Of a stretch of 64,000 bases of DNA, positions 33,175 to 45,530 are shown in pieces (the stretch's first letter is position 1; each line of letters opens with the position of its first letter). The notes beneath the pieces are model-generated. The model did not search any database. It was not told the origin of the DNA and was given only the letters and a program-made list of their open reading frames with translations. This DNA is from Leuctra nigra. Taxonomy: Eukaryota; Arthropoda; Insecta; Plecoptera; Leuctridae. The position numbers were made by a program, and so were the translations under genes. The stretch lies in NCBI GenBank assembly GCA_934045905.1, contig OW203766.1:18718309-18782308 (forward strand), in the 5' to 3' direction.

Positions 33175-33542
33175 GGCTGCAAACACACGCGTCGTTTATT
33201 ATGCCCAGACGCGGCATGCAAAAAAAACGCGACGTTTTTCTTGGTGGAACACACACTAGGGCATGAAAAAACACGCGGCGTTTTTCGTGGTCGAACACAA
33301 GGGGCATACGCGACGAGACGGTTTTTAGCTTAGACCATGTATTAAGACGTCGTTGGTTTTTAGTCTCTAGTTTTTAGCAGCTGTCAAGGTCATGCTATGT
33401 CAGCTGTACAAAAACGCCGCGTGAATAAACCGCCTCGTGTGTTCGCTTCCATAAGACTCGATGCTACCTATCTTCTCGGCGTCTCGCCGGCGTGCGAACG
33501 CTTCGGCTGGGCATGAAAGAAACGCCCCGTGTGTTTGCAGCC
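33175..33542. mobile_element. PIF/Harbinger-type MITE, 368 bp
   Basis: Ends GGCTGCAAACACACG and CGTGTGTTTGCAGCC are inverse. It is flanked by TAA (33172-33174 and 33543-33545). Subterminal CGCGACG/CGGCG-TTTTT motifs repeat inside. The paralogous uninterrupted sequence at 31371-31390 gives the empty site. Confidence 0.9.
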
Positions 33543-33737
33543 TAAATGTCGAGTTGTTATTTGTTAACCCCTCGGGCTGCGTGTGCAATGTGCTATGCGT
33601 CAACCGTCTTCCAATTACTTAGCAAATCAAGTACTTGATTTCAGCCGTAGTTTGGTATTGTGACAAGAGCAACATTCGTCGCCGAGTTGTTTCTCAGTTT
33701 ATTTTAAAATCTGTTGAATTTTAACAATTAATTCCTT

Positions 33738-34038
33738 ATTTTTTTTGTCTGGGGCTTAACGTCGCACTGTTCTGCAGCGAGGCTAATGGCGACGGATGAA
33801 TGATTATGATGATGATTGGGAGATGATGGTGAATAGTAGGTAAGGATGGAAGGTGGGAAGGAGGCGGTCGTGGCCTATTAGTAGGGTACCTTCCCAGCAT
33901 TTGTCTGTCAACTGAGGGAAAACCACGAAAAAACTTCAGTCAGGAAGGACGGCCGCGGGAATCGAACCCGTGCCTCCGGATACAAGTTCTGGGATCTGAA
34001 TACAAGTTCAGAGCGTTAACCACTCACGCAACCTGTTC
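33738..34038 (-). repeat. tRNA-derived SINE, near full length
   Basis: Minus-strand copy. The head reads AACAGGTTGCGTGAGTGGTTAACG, the B-box GGTTCGATTCCCGCGG, and the body contains CCTTCCCAGCATTTG in plus-strand reading. It ends in GACGTTAAGCCCCAGAC plus an A-tail. Same family as 41725 and 58783. Confidence 0.85.
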
Positions 34039-34039
34039 T

Positions 34040-35045
34040 TGTTGTGGTTTTGGGCCAAAGTGCAATTAAAATAGACGATGAAGTATCACAGTGTTCATAA
34101 ATAATAGTGAAGTGGAGAGTTGTGTGGGGTCGTTTCAGAACTAAAGAGTTATTTCATTAAAAGTTACTTGGTAAATTAAAGTGCGTTTGCTAAAACTAAA
34201 CGTTCGGTGCTTAAACTAAACATAATGAAATTCGTTATTTAGGGATGGTTCTACTTGACTACACTTTGTTGGATATTTACTTCAAGAATTACGGCAGTGA
34301 ATGTGGACATCAAACCAGGGGTGTCCATTGTGTCTGGGTCTTTTTAGATAGAACTTCCGCAAACCTTAATCTATGAAGGATCAATGCGGTATCTCAATGC
34401 TTGCTTGCTAGTTGGTTCAACCAACTTCATAAACAATTGCACGAACAATTATTGAGCGAGCGACGCGAGCGTCTCCTTTTGGCTCTTTTGGCACGGACCT
34501 CTGTTTTTTTCTGCTATTAACCGATACACAGGTCGCACCGTTTCACCGATCGATCTGAAATTTTGCACACATGTAAAACCAACCTTCTCTGTTTGCAGAC
34601 CCAAATTTGTTTGAAATCCATTCTTTGGTTAAAATTTAAATAAATATCTCCTGATAGGCTGAAAAATGAAAACGGTCTTCGATAATTCTGATCAAACTCA
34701 TATTTTGCATGATCATTAAGACCAAAATTGTCTCTTATTTTACAAAATGTCATCCCAAACAGTAAGAAAGTAAGAACTTATTGACATTTTTAATATCTGT
34801 CAGTGAATGTTTTCCAGTGCCAATTGAATTGAAACTGATTTGCTATATTTACCAGGGTGCTTAGATGCTATTTTCAAGATTCGATGAAAAGCATATACTT
34901 TTATGTGGATTGAGTGATCATATTTGGTCGCACCTCTCCAAGATGTCAATACATTATATTATTCTCAGGAAAGTTATAAAAGGTTTTACAGAAGGTACAT
35001 AACTCTATAAATGTAAAGCATTTCGCTTCTGTACATATTAGTACT
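34040..35045. other. Gene-free stretch
   Basis: No exon or repeat is identified with confidence. Part of 34510-34760 resembles low-copy invertebrate repeat sequence, without diagnostic ends. Confidence 0.4.
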
Positions 35046-35048
35046 ATA

Positions 35049-35550
35049 CGCGCATACATTTCAACGATTAGTGTGGTGGCCACATGCTCAAATGCTAGAT
35101 CTTCGCGGCCAGCTTGCCCTCCTGTGCCCCCTGAACATGTGACGGGGATCGGGTGTGGATGATGGACCGGAGCTAAGGCTGAGAGTAGTAGTAGCTTCAC
35201 TATTAGTACATATTATTACTTAGACGCGCATACATTTCAACGATTAGTGTGGTGGGCACATGCTCAATGCTAGATCTTCGCGGCCAGCTTGCCCTCCTGT
35301 GCCCCCTGAACATGTGACGGGGATCGGGTGTGGATGATGGACCGGAGCTAAGGCTGAGAGTAGTAGTAGCTTCACTATTAGTACATATTATTACTTAGAC
35401 GCGCATACATTTCAACGATTAGTGTGGTGGGCACATGCTCAATGCTAGATCTTCGCGGCCAGCTTGCCCTCCTGTGCCCCCTGAACATGTGACGGGGATC
35501 GGGTGTGGATGATGGACCGGAGCTAAAGCTGAGATTAGTAGTAGCTTATT
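35049..35550. repeat. 175-bp tandem satellite, about 2.9 units
   Basis: Units start at 35049, 35225 and 35400 with CGCGCATACATTTCAACG. Each includes GGCCAGCTTGCCCTCC, ATGTGACGGGGATCGGG and GTAGTAGCTTCACTATTAG. Units 2 and 3 are almost identical and unit 1 has a few differences. The last unit is truncated after GTAGTAGCTTATTAC. Confidence 0.95.
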
Positions 35551-35559
35551 ACTAGCGCA

Positions 35560-36840
35560 GCAGCGCCAAAAAATACGATTATGAATGTAAATCCTTTTTT
35601 AATAGGCTATATCTTTAAAAATAATAGAGAGTAGATGAGAGTTCTGGTATAGAGTTTAGAGTTTAGAATATAGTGTAATTCCCATCAAAATAAACCATTT
35701 CTTAATTTTCCTCTCCAAAATCATTCCAATCCCGTACTCCTCATTTTCGAAAGAATCTATCCCTGTCCATCTTTAATTACGATTCAAAGATTGAATTTTT
35801 GTCATTGTTCTCCCCAATGATGTAACCGTCTTCGATTTCTTAGCGAACTCCTTACAACACTGCTCATCTCTTTGAATTCTCAATAATTGCATAGACGTAA
35901 GAAGATAGACAGAATTTCGGTACGAGGTGTTGCGCGTTTCGGTGCTATCGCTAAAAAAAATTGTTAAATTGTCAAACTCATTTAAATAATTTGTGCCTAC
36001 TTTTGAGGTTTTCGTATATTTTGACAGCTGCAGTTAAAGGTTCCTGAGTTCGCAGTCTTTTTGATGGTCGTCCGTAGAATATAATTCAAAAATAATGTAC
36101 GAATGCTCGCCTGTGAACCATAATTTTATCACTCAGTTACATATTGAAACTTTTGCTTTAACACCCTTAAGGAGCCACATTTCAAATCGCAAGTTGTCCA
36201 ATGGATGGAGCTAGTTTCGAAATATTTCCCAAAACGAATTTCTGTTGTGTCGCATACATTTAATTTATGCATAACACTAAAATTATATGAAAATTATGAT
36301 TCAAATCTTATCAACAATATTACAAACCAAAAAAAAATCAGCATTTTAAATGTGGACAAGAATTGCTTTTTAAAAAATTGTTGTGGTAAAATGCCTTTTT
36401 AATGGTTTCAGATCATCAATAAGTGAGCAATTATGTCAAGCTAGATTATCGAGCATTACACTGATACTCTTACCCCACTTTCTCTGTTAGTTTGATTTTT
36501 GGTTTGTTTTTAAGTGCCCAATTTTGCCTCCATAGCTCAAGCCGAACAAATTAACCCATCGAACGGATATTTTACACACAGGTCAACACAATATTTAAAT
36601 AATATATTCATTTCACTTGTAAGTGATATTTATTTATCCAACTGGACCAAAGGTCTACCATTGTGGTATTTAAGGGAAAACACGTTTGTACACAAAAGCA
36701 ACTTTCGAGCAAATGGCAAATTAGAAAGAAAAAATCGGGCAAAAAGAAAAATAATTTTGAACAATTTCCATCAGTTTGAGACTATAATTTCCGTGATTTT
36801 GATCACCAACACCAATTTGTGTGTTTGTCAGGTAGTTTAG
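35560..36840. other. Gene-free AT-rich stretch
   Basis: A 108-codon frame at 36514-36840 has no recognisable domain. Nothing else is supported. Confidence 0.45.
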
Positions 36841-36844
36841 AATG

Positions 36845-37059
36845 TACACTCGGCAAAACAAAAAATGATCGTTGACCAAATTTGAATGACTACCGGTCAT
36901 GTCCCATAACCAATCAAAGCTTGTTATTATCATTGAAATGTGAGGTCACCTACTTGAGTGAGACAATGAGATCGCTTAGACTGACTTCTGATGGTGCGAT
37001 CTTACATTTATCAGCCTATCAGATTTATTGAACGTTCAATTTTTGTTTGGCCAAGTGTA
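36845..37059. mobile_element. Mariner-like MITE family M, copy 3
   Basis: TACACTCGGCAAAACAAAA on the left and TTTTGTTTGGCCAAGTGTA on the right, same orientation as copy 2, with TA borders. Confidence 0.85.
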
Positions 37060-37156
37060 CATTTACAAAACATATCTGAATAACAGATTTATTAGTTTCT
37101 TCTAAAATGAATTACAAAGTAAAAAAAAATCTGCCTTGCGACGCAGTTGATATGCC

Positions 37157-37289
37157 GCTTTGTTCCGTTGAGTGTGCTGGTGGCCCTGAAAAGGGCTGGG
37201 TTACGTTTCAATGGACTTCGAAAATCAAACGCTGAGACGTCGCCCACGGCCCTTTTCAGGGCCACCAGCCCACTCACCGGAACAAGCCG
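37157..37289. repeat. Inverted pair of histone-type stem-loop sequences
   Basis: The plus strand 37248-37263 is GGCCCTTTTCAGGGCC followed by ACCAGC. The minus strand at 37182-37197 reads AGCCCTTTTCAGGGCC, also followed by ACCAGC. The flanks TTGTTCCG..GAGTG and CACTCACCGGAACAA are mirrored too, so the whole 133 bp is an interrupted palindrome. No histone coding sequence precedes either copy. On the minus strand, TTGAAACGTAACCCA stands before one stem-loop, as at 32547. Confidence 0.7.
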
Positions 37290-37978
37290 TCTCGCATCAA
37301 AACGGTTCCAAAAACATCCATGAACAGCTATATAGAACAATACAATTATTACAATTATTATATCATCGGAACCAACACTTTAGGTGTTTCTGTAAATTTG
37401 TAGACTAATCTGTTGTAATATTCAAGATTTTCTGCCATTTTACGGACATTTTACGCGTTTTTGGAATTATTTGACAAATTTCTTGAAGGAAATGTTATTG
37501 ATACCTATATATTTATTTTATATCTTTTATAATCATTTCAATTCGGCTCTTTCCAAGGTCTGTAGAGCAGAAATTTGCAAACGCTTATCAATTTGCATGC
37601 AATTCGAAAGCTTGCTTATCAACGCGTTACACAGAGCGTTTTCCTAGCACTAATTAATTACATATTAAAAAAGTGAAATATGATCAGAAATGTAACACAG
37701 GATCAGTGATCTGTAAAACGAAATTACTACAATTTCTCAAATATGAAATGGTAGTGCATTTTCATGGTTTTACATGGCTAACAAAATGATGACACATAAA
37801 TTATAAAAACCGCATAATGAAATAAGCCTTTCCAGCTTTCATTCAGTGTCACATTGTATCCATTGCATTGAACATTTTGGCAGTGTTTGAACTGAAACAT
37901 TTCAACTAACAGATGTTATTCTCTGTTATTTCATTTTGATTACCTCGACTGACCACTACGACGCTTTCCTTGACAACC

Positions 37979-38172
37979 GCGACGCCTATTGAGCGCCGCG
38001 ACGCCTGATCTTCACTCTCTGGAGACGACCTTGACGGCGACGACGTGATCATAGAACCTGCTTGCATCGCCTCCACCTCGCCTGTCCGCCGCGACGCCTA
38101 TTGAGCGTCACGACGCCTGATCTTCACTCTCTGGAGACAACCTTGACGGCGCCGACGTGATCATAGAACCTG
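37979..38172. repeat. GC-rich direct repeat, period 111 bp
   Basis: CGCGACGCCTATTGAGCG at 37979 and again at 38090. Both are followed by GACGCCTGATCTTCACTC.., TCTGGAGAC, CCTTGACGGCG and ACGTGATCATAGAACCTG. The second unit is slightly shorter. Confidence 0.85.
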
Positions 38173-38214
38173 CTGCCACGCATCAGAGTTAGTCTTGAAA
38201 TATCTTGCAATTGG

Positions 38215-38300
38215 AGTCTGGGTCCAGTAGTTCTCTCATCCAACGGGCAAATGATGGGAAGGTCTCCTAATAGGCCACGATCGCCTCCTTCCGATCGCCA
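38215..38300 (+). repeat. SINE body fragment
   Basis: GGCAAATGATGGGAAGGTC.. and AATAGGCCACGATCGCCTCC match the SINE body, interrupted downstream by poly-G and poly-C tracts. Confidence 0.6.
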
Positions 38301-38321
38301 TCTTATGAAGTGTCCACAGGA

Positions 38322-38382
38322 GGGGGGGGGGGGGGGGGGGGGGGGTAACAGGCGCGAGCCGCCCCCCCCCCCCCCCCCCCCA
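38322..38382. repeat. Adjacent poly-G and poly-C tracts
   Basis: About 24 G followed within 20 bases by about 21 C. The pair can fold into a hairpin, and the G run could form a quadruplex. Length is likely unreliable in the assembly. Confidence 0.85.
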
Positions 38383-38498
38383 CACACAACCAAACTCGAA
38401 CAAAGTAATGTTCATGCAAGACAAGAAAAAAATACTATTTTTCACCAATAATCAACTAATAATTATTAATTAACAAAGCAAAAAACTAAAAATGTAGG

Positions 38499-38717
38499 TA
38501 CACTAGGCCAAACAAAACATGAACGTTCAATAAATCTGATAGGCTGATAAATGTAAGATCGCACCATCAGAAGTCAGTCTAAGCGATCTCATTGTCTCCC
38601 TCTAGTAGCTGACCTCACATTTCAATGATAATAACAAGCTTTGATTGGTTATGGGACAGACATGACCAGCAGCCATTCAAATTTGTTCAACGATCAATTT
38701 TTGTTTGGCCGAGTGTA
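38499..38717. mobile_element. Mariner-like MITE family M, copy 4
   Basis: TACACTAGGCCAAACAAAA and TTTTGTTTGGCCGAGTGTA at the ends, TA borders, same orientation as copy 1. Confidence 0.85.
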
Positions 38718-38719
38718 CC

Positions 38720-40885
38720 AAGCGATAACCCTAAGTTGGTATCTTATGACCAACCAACGGTTTAGTGTGTTTTCTGTTCCCGAGTGATCCCTCTATATTC
38801 CCCAGGGACCTTGAGTCCCCATCACGTGCTCAGGATAGACTAGCCCGCCGCGCATGGAAGCACTGCAAGTTGCCTGATATTTGTCACGAGAAAGAAATCA
38901 CGAGTTTTTTTACGTCATATAAAAACGGTTGTGCAATATTTGACTATTATGCGTATGACAAAAGAATGGGGTCAATAATAATTGAGTTTCCTGGTTTGTA
39001 GAATATGGAAAACGAATCGAAGCAATCTTTTAGGGAGACTATAAAAATATTTGCTTTTGTACGGTCGAGTGGTTTGTATGGTAATCTACGTCTTACTTTA
39101 CCTGGATGAAGTGGATTTCTGTTGTTTTACGGAGGAGATAAAAAGTAGAGAGATGAAAAATAAATGCGCACATTGCATCGAAAAATGTTAAGAAAATTTC
39201 AAAAAATATAAGGTATATTTTAGATTATTTAGGTAGTCCGTGTAATTTTATAAGTTCAATTATTTATTTCAACTATGTTATTATAATAAATATCAAGTGT
39301 ATTAAATATCGAGGAAAGCTAATTGAGGGGTTATAATCAATCCAGTTAGAAGAAAACAAAAAGTTTTTGATTTTTGATTTGTTTAGAAAACAAAAAGCTA
39401 TCCGATGAAAAATTGCACTTTTATTCTGAATTACTCTACGCGGCTTCAATGGATTTATGATGTACAAAACAATGAGTATCGAGCTGCATGGCTCTCAGAA
39501 TTGTGTAAATTAATTATACCAACATCATACAATTCTGACAAAGCAATACACATTCTGTAGCTGGAATGGAAGGGAATTAACTTTTTAATATCTGTTTTGT
39601 AAGGTGCTTTTTTGCAGACAATGTATGTCTTAAAATACGCGTACATAATGTCCTTCACATTCAAAACGTTCAGATTCGGTTGCCATCGAAAATTTCGAAC
39701 ATTTTATGAAAAATAAAAGGACATTTTAAAAGAATGTCGATTTCATTTCGATTTTCTTCAAAATTGAAGAATATAATTATATTCTAAAACAACATTATAT
39801 TTCAAGATCAACTATCATAGGTACTTGAAGAATTCAAAAAGTCGATTCGCATATATTTCACGTTTTACAAAGTATAATTCAACAGGTTGGCGCCTTGAAA
39901 GATATTCCTCCCACGCCACCAGGAAAAGTCAAAGAACCTACTCGGAAAGATGCGCATCCGAATTCTATTAAAAAACCCACGCAGCTTTTGATTAGTCAAA
40001 TGGAAAATGTAACGTTAGACAATCGTTGTAAACAATAAGACCCGCCCTTATTCTAGGGTGAAGTTGCAAACAAATCAGCTAGCAGGGAAACAAGAGGCAG
40101 GCTATAACAGGAAGGCTAATAATAATCATATCAACAAAGTGTATGGCTCTCGGTGCAGATGCACTGCAAGGTCGCGTGTTCGATCCCGGGGTAGGAAATG
40201 ACTCATTGCATTACTTGACAAGAAGCGGCTACATAAACTATTTTGAGAATTTGATTCAATTAAAAATGAACACCTAAGCAATTCGTGTGTCATTTAAAAG
40301 GTATACCAAAAGAAAAATGCTGTTAAAAGTAATGTGTGTTTTCCTTGCAAGATTTTTTTAAATTGTAAGATAAAAATTTCATTATTTATATTAAATCCGA
40401 ATAAATAAGAATGTAACATATCATTAACTAGCGAAAACTATGCCTTCCTTCACCTTTTCCTCGGTCTTCCCCCATTTCTACCGCTAAACGGTCCCTTGTA
40501 TTTGCTCTCAACATATTATAAATTATAAACCTAAACACTGTCTTTGATTACATAATTTCATTAAAATTTAATTCAGCGATTTGCAACAACCTTGAACTAG
40601 TAAGAAACGCAGCACCGATGATAAGGTTTTGAGCTTCCGGGATGTATATTGATTAAACTTGTGATGAAACTGCGGACCTAAAGCGTGATTCATCTTATCA
40701 TTAAGGGGAAGGACTTGCCTCGAAACTACCATTATCAATATTGTGACGTCTCATTGAAGATTGACATATTATGTGAAAATGACAAAGTCGTAGAGAATCA
40801 ATTGACTGTTTTGAAATTCGCTGAATTTAAAATGAAGTGAAATAAATAATGCATCTTTTACGTATAATATAACTGCTTATGACTC
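38720..40885. other. Gene-free AT-rich stretch
   Basis: No exon supported. At 40145-40200 a B-box-like GTGTTCGATCCCGGGG suggests a decayed tRNA-derived element. It has no recognisable SINE body. Confidence 0.45.
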
Positions 40886-40890
40886 TAAGA

Positions 40891-41252
40891 CAGGGGTCGG
40901 CAACCTGCGGCTCCTTGGTGGTTCTAGAATGGCTCTTTATAATTATTAAATAAAGATCTGGAAACGAAAAAATAAAAAAATCGAAGAAAAAAAAACGCAC
41001 TGCGTGGCAACATTTGGAAGGTTATTTGAATCAGTTCGTCATTTTAAAGTCCCAGAATCACATTTAAATTGTTGTAATTCTAAAACAAAACCCCCTGCGG
41101 GGCAACAACTGGGGGGCTTCGTCAAAATATCATAATAAACGAGTCATTTCGTTGTATTATATTTGATTGCCTCTATTGCGGCTCCCTATTATAATCTAAT
41201 TTATTAATTTTTGGGAAATTGGCTCCTTCACCAAAAAAGTTGCCGACCCCTG
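40891..41252. mobile_element. hAT-type MITE, 362 bp
   Basis: Ends CAGGGGTCGGCAACCTGCGG and TTGCCGACCCCTG, the common hAT terminal motif. It is flanked by an exact 8-bp duplication CTCTAAGA (40883-40890 and 41253-41260). No coding capacity. Confidence 0.93.
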
Positions 41253-41724
41253 CTCTAAGAACATATTGATTTTTAAAAGTGTTCAACGAAGCAACAACAA
41301 ATCCTTAAAAACTATTTCTGATATCCCGGAAAATATCTCAACAATCTTTAACAAATATCATCTACGCTGAATGTAGCAGGAAATGGGTTTCTATTTGCAC
41401 AAGAGGTGGACAAGCTTTAGAGCGAGGGGTGGGGGGAGGCAATCAACAGTGTATTTGAAGAGAATGTTGATTTAAAGATGGCGACTATTTCCACGCCATT
41501 TTCCTCATATTTAGAGAAAGAAAATCCCTCTTTGACAAGAAACGTTTCTCTAACGGTAGACGTGGGAATCTCTAATCATGATTACACTAATTGCTTCGCT
41601 GTTTTGTTATCATGTTGAGTAACAGATTGCCCTATTTTTATGCTCAGAACCAATGCTGTAAGAATGTACTGTTCGTTAACCAGAACCATAATTATATAAC
41701 CACAACCACTATTTGCCACAACAT

Positions 41725-42001
41725 TACGGAACAGGTTGGCTGAGTGGTAACGCTCTGAACTTGTATTCCGGAGGCCCGGGTTCGATTCCCGCGGCCGTCC
41801 TTCATGACTGGGTTTTTTCGTGGTATTCCCCCAGTCGATAGGCAAATGTTGGGAAGGTACCCTACTAATAGGCCACGACCGCCTCCTTCTCACCTTCCAT
41901 CCTTACCTACTCTTCACCATCATCTCCCAATCATAATCATTCATTCGTCGCCATTAGCCTCGCTGCAGAACAGTGCGACGTTAAGCCCAGATAAAAAAAC
42001 A
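41725..42001 (+). repeat. tRNA-derived SINE, full length with target duplication
   Basis: The tRNA-like head has the A-box region TGGCTGAGTGGTAACG and B-box GGTTCGATTCCC. The body runs through GGGTTTTTTCGTGG, CAGTCGATAGGCAAATG, AATAGGCCACGACCGCC and GTGCGACGTTAAGCCC, then a short A-tail. CACAACAT flanks it at 41717-41724 and 42002-42009, a sign of LINE-mediated insertion. Confidence 0.92.
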
Positions 42002-42009
42002 CACAACAT

Positions 42010-45000
42010 CATAAATTTGTTCGAAAACGTACTTGTTGCTCTGGTAATCAAAGCCTGGAGGTTGAGGTTTGATGATAAGCTACTTCTAGTGGTGTTTTGA
42101 AACACAAAACCCAAAGATAAAACCTGCTTACTTTATGATAAAACCCTTGAATTTACAAATCCAAATCTATTACAACCCTTGATTACTCAAGCTACGACTG
42201 AAAACCTTATTGGCTTCTTCAGACGCATGTTTTCTATCTGCAGGACAAATCAGGTTCCAAAAACGGTATTGGGTGTTATTTCCTATATTATAATGTTGGT
42301 AATATCTTATTCGGTTTATGTATTTTTGCGTAATTTCAGTTAAAGCTTTGGATCATAACATGAAAGTTTTTCTTCCTCCGTGCTCGCTTATCAACGCATA
42401 CATCTCGCTGTCAAGTGGTTTGATTGATGTTTGATGAACAGGAACTCTAAAAGGTGTGAGTAGAAGAAAGCATGATGGAAGATTCAGGGCCAGGGACGAC
42501 AGATTCAATTCGACCGATAAAGATCTCGAATGGCATTGAAACCCTAGCCGAGATTTGTCCAATTATCTTTCTTTTGTGCGTTGTGACGTCACTGTATTAT
42601 AGACGAATGAAATTGCGAAGTTGCTGGCAGTGAAAACACATCTTCCTTTCACTCTTGCTCTGCCGGATAACATGGGATTTGACTGAAGTCAACACTGAGC
42701 AATATAATTCAAATACTCAAGTGTTCTTCAAAATGTTTACATATTTCATTATTTAAAAACTATCATAGTAAAAATTTATCTATAACTTTTCTCGGGACAT
42801 TTGCGTGATTTAGGTAACAAGTTGTGCATGGGTTGTTGATCTGGAGTGAAAAGAAAACCAACACATTTTGATGATCAAGGAGCGGTGCATTTACTTTCGA
42901 TAGATCGTTCAAAATAATGCTATATAATCTTGAACAATTTTAATATTTGGTTTTTCCAATTGTTCATATTATCTTTCAACCAATGAGCGTATTTGCTAAA
43001 AAAATGTTACAGGTATGACATTAGTGTATGTGCAAATTTCAGATCAATAATTTCTTACACTATTTTTGTATACATTTTAATGTTCTGCCGAACTGTAGTA
43101 GGTAAATGAATCTTTTCACACAAACACAAAAGCACACGTTCAGAGCGTGGGTGTATGAAAAATAATGAGACAAAACAGGTAACGGAGAGTCCACATTTCA
43201 CAGCAAATGTTCGACACTAATGACTCAGAGGCGATGATTTCCGTGAATTCACTCAGAAGAAAGTAGAGTCAATAATCACCTACCTTGGAGACTAGACGTT
43301 TATGCAATCTATGACTAATTCAAGTCTGATCAACATTCTGAGTAATGATGACTAACAAACATGTTTGAATCACGGTCATGTGAGAAAGAACACTTCCACT
43401 TCATCTGCTGCGCGGTAGCGTCACTCAGCCAAATCGTTAAACCAAACCGTTTCAATGCGGAATGTTTGTCTTCTCTGAGAGAAGACTTGGCTGCTGGTTT
43501 TACACGCAGAGTTTTTATGAGGTTTTATTCGATTACTTCACTTGTTTAGAGAAGGAAGGAATCATCTGTTTTGAACAAATCACACACTTTATGACCAATC
43601 GCTGATTGCTGTGTTGTTATTATTCAACATCGTACAATGTGAGTAATTATTGGTGATTTACAAGATATTATTGAATTTGTACTTGTTAAAACAGTTGATA
43701 AAGATTTTCGCAGCAACCTAAAATGTAATTTTTCACGTTTTGGGCATATAAAAAAATTCAAAACTGAATGTTTTTAAAAGACCATCAATTAGTTGTTATC
43801 AGCTAATTTTATTCGATATCTAATTATGAAGAGCTAACAAATTTTAATTTTTAACACACATTGGGAGAGTTAACGCAAACATTCTAAGTATTTTTTTTTT
43901 ACATGTGTATAGACTAGAGTATTAACGCTTAATGAATTTATATTCATGCCAACTCTATTTCACATTTGCAACAAAATAACATGTAAAATCTAATCCAAGC
44001 GTGGATTGTGTTCATTGCAGGGTAATAATTAAATTCGAATTCAATTCGAATTGAATGCATTACTCACACTTCTATAATTATCAATGCATTCATCCATTAG
44101 GAGATCCATTCATTGTGGCGCTGGATCCTCTCATCAGTTGCTCCTATTGTTACCACAACCATGGCATTTGTGAGTACATAGAACTATGTTCCATATTTGT
44201 TTCCAGTAATTGATGACGGAATAGTCCACCATAATTAATATTAAAAATAACAAATACACTAAGTAGTGTAGGTCCGGTATTACAGCATCAATTGCAAGCC
44301 TAGATTAACTTAACAATATACATTTTCTCTCAAATTATTGATGAATTAAATTAAGACCAAGGTAGTTATGAAAATATTTTTGTTTTGACTATCAATTTAA
44401 ATTTTTTATATTTTTTTCAGATAATATATAGTTTTAATTAAATTATATTGTCTCCAAAAAATATTTTTCTAAATAATTAGTAAAATTTCCTTACCTTCAT
44501 ATAATTACAATCCTCGTCCATTTATCTCAACACATTTCTTTCCCCAATATCGCACAAAACTTCTCCCTCAGAATGAAGTATGCAACTCCAACCACATCGG
44601 TGTGGTATGGCACCAGATATCGGAATTACAAACTTTATAATAGCTTCCCACTGTTGATTTTGTGTGTGGTGAGAACAAACATGAGCGCTGCAACTTCAAT
44701 AGCTTCCACCAAGAGTTTAGTTTATGACATAATACTCAGCTATAATGGCGTTGACGTTGATGGAAAAGTTTGGACACGCAATCTCCAGGGATGCATATGC
44801 CATGAGGAGACTAGAATGTGACTCCGTTTTCAAACTCCAGGTCACTCTAAAAAATATATTAAATTATATAATTTTTCCTATACATGTGTGTTCGAGCTTT
44901 TACCCATGAGCTTTTAAAACTAGTTGACGGCTGCTCTATATCAAACGTATATCTATGCATAAGTAATACCTACTCACACATAGAGTTTCATGTTTAGGGA

Positions 45001-45160
45001 TAGGATGTTTGATCTATGAAACGTCCAAAAAGGCAGGCAAAGAGTACCTTAAAACTATTAAAAAAGGACCACAAAATCCAGAAAAAGGACAAATGGAATT
45101 TTATGGTATGTATAATATTCGTCAAACATATTATTCAATCGGTTTAGGAGTTGGACTTGG
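42010..45160. other. Gene-free AT-rich stretch
   Basis: No splice-bounded conserved exon recognised. The frame at 44573-44821 starts MKYATPTTSVWYG but shows no domain and no support. The rest is AT-rich. Confidence 0.45.
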
Positions 45161-45164
45161 AGTA

Positions 45165-45530
45165 ATATATTAAAATTAACTTAAAATTATTGTATGAATG
45201 TGTCATGTATCAAGTGTCAATTGTGTATGGCCATCCAAATGTTAAATAGACATTTTATGAATTTTGGTCTAGACCAAAATTCATAAAATTGTTGTAACTA
45301 GCAACAAACATTTCATTTTATTTTCCTCAATCATTAAAAAAAGGACAAAAAGACCAATAGCAATAAAAGGACTGAATTCATCAAACATTGAGGAAAAGGC
45401 AATTTCAGGCAAAATGAAACAAATATTTTTGAAATCAGAAACACATGAAACATATTTATATCCTATCATTTTTAGACTTGTCTGAACAAAAAACGAAAAA
45501 AGGATACATGTCCTGAGCATCCTAGCCCTA
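45165..45530. repeat. Dispersed repeat family A, copy 2
   Basis: Matches 15408-15785 in the same orientation and order of blocks, with small indels. Confidence 0.8.

Larger units (their letters stand above)
32405..33582. repeat. AT-rich foldback-type element D, copy 2, with nested insertions
   Basis: The left end GCTGCGTCGAGGGGTGAACAA and the right end TTGTTAACCCCTCGGGCTGCG are inverted repeats. The inside is A-rich and holds a Penelope-related fragment (about 32510-32665) and a 368-bp MITE (33175-33542). Confidence 0.6.

Noticed and set aside
37248..37263. True histone gene 3' end
   Set aside because: No histone reading frame lies upstream on either strand, and the motif occurs in an inverted pair and again near a Penelope-like end.
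41740..41800. tRNA gene with a good B-box (also at 25138, 33960 and 58800)
   Set aside because: The head does not fold into a full cloverleaf and is attached to a SINE body with A-tail and target duplications.
44573..44821. 82-codon frame starting MKYATPTTSV
   Set aside because: No family recognised, no splice signals or neighbours that support it.
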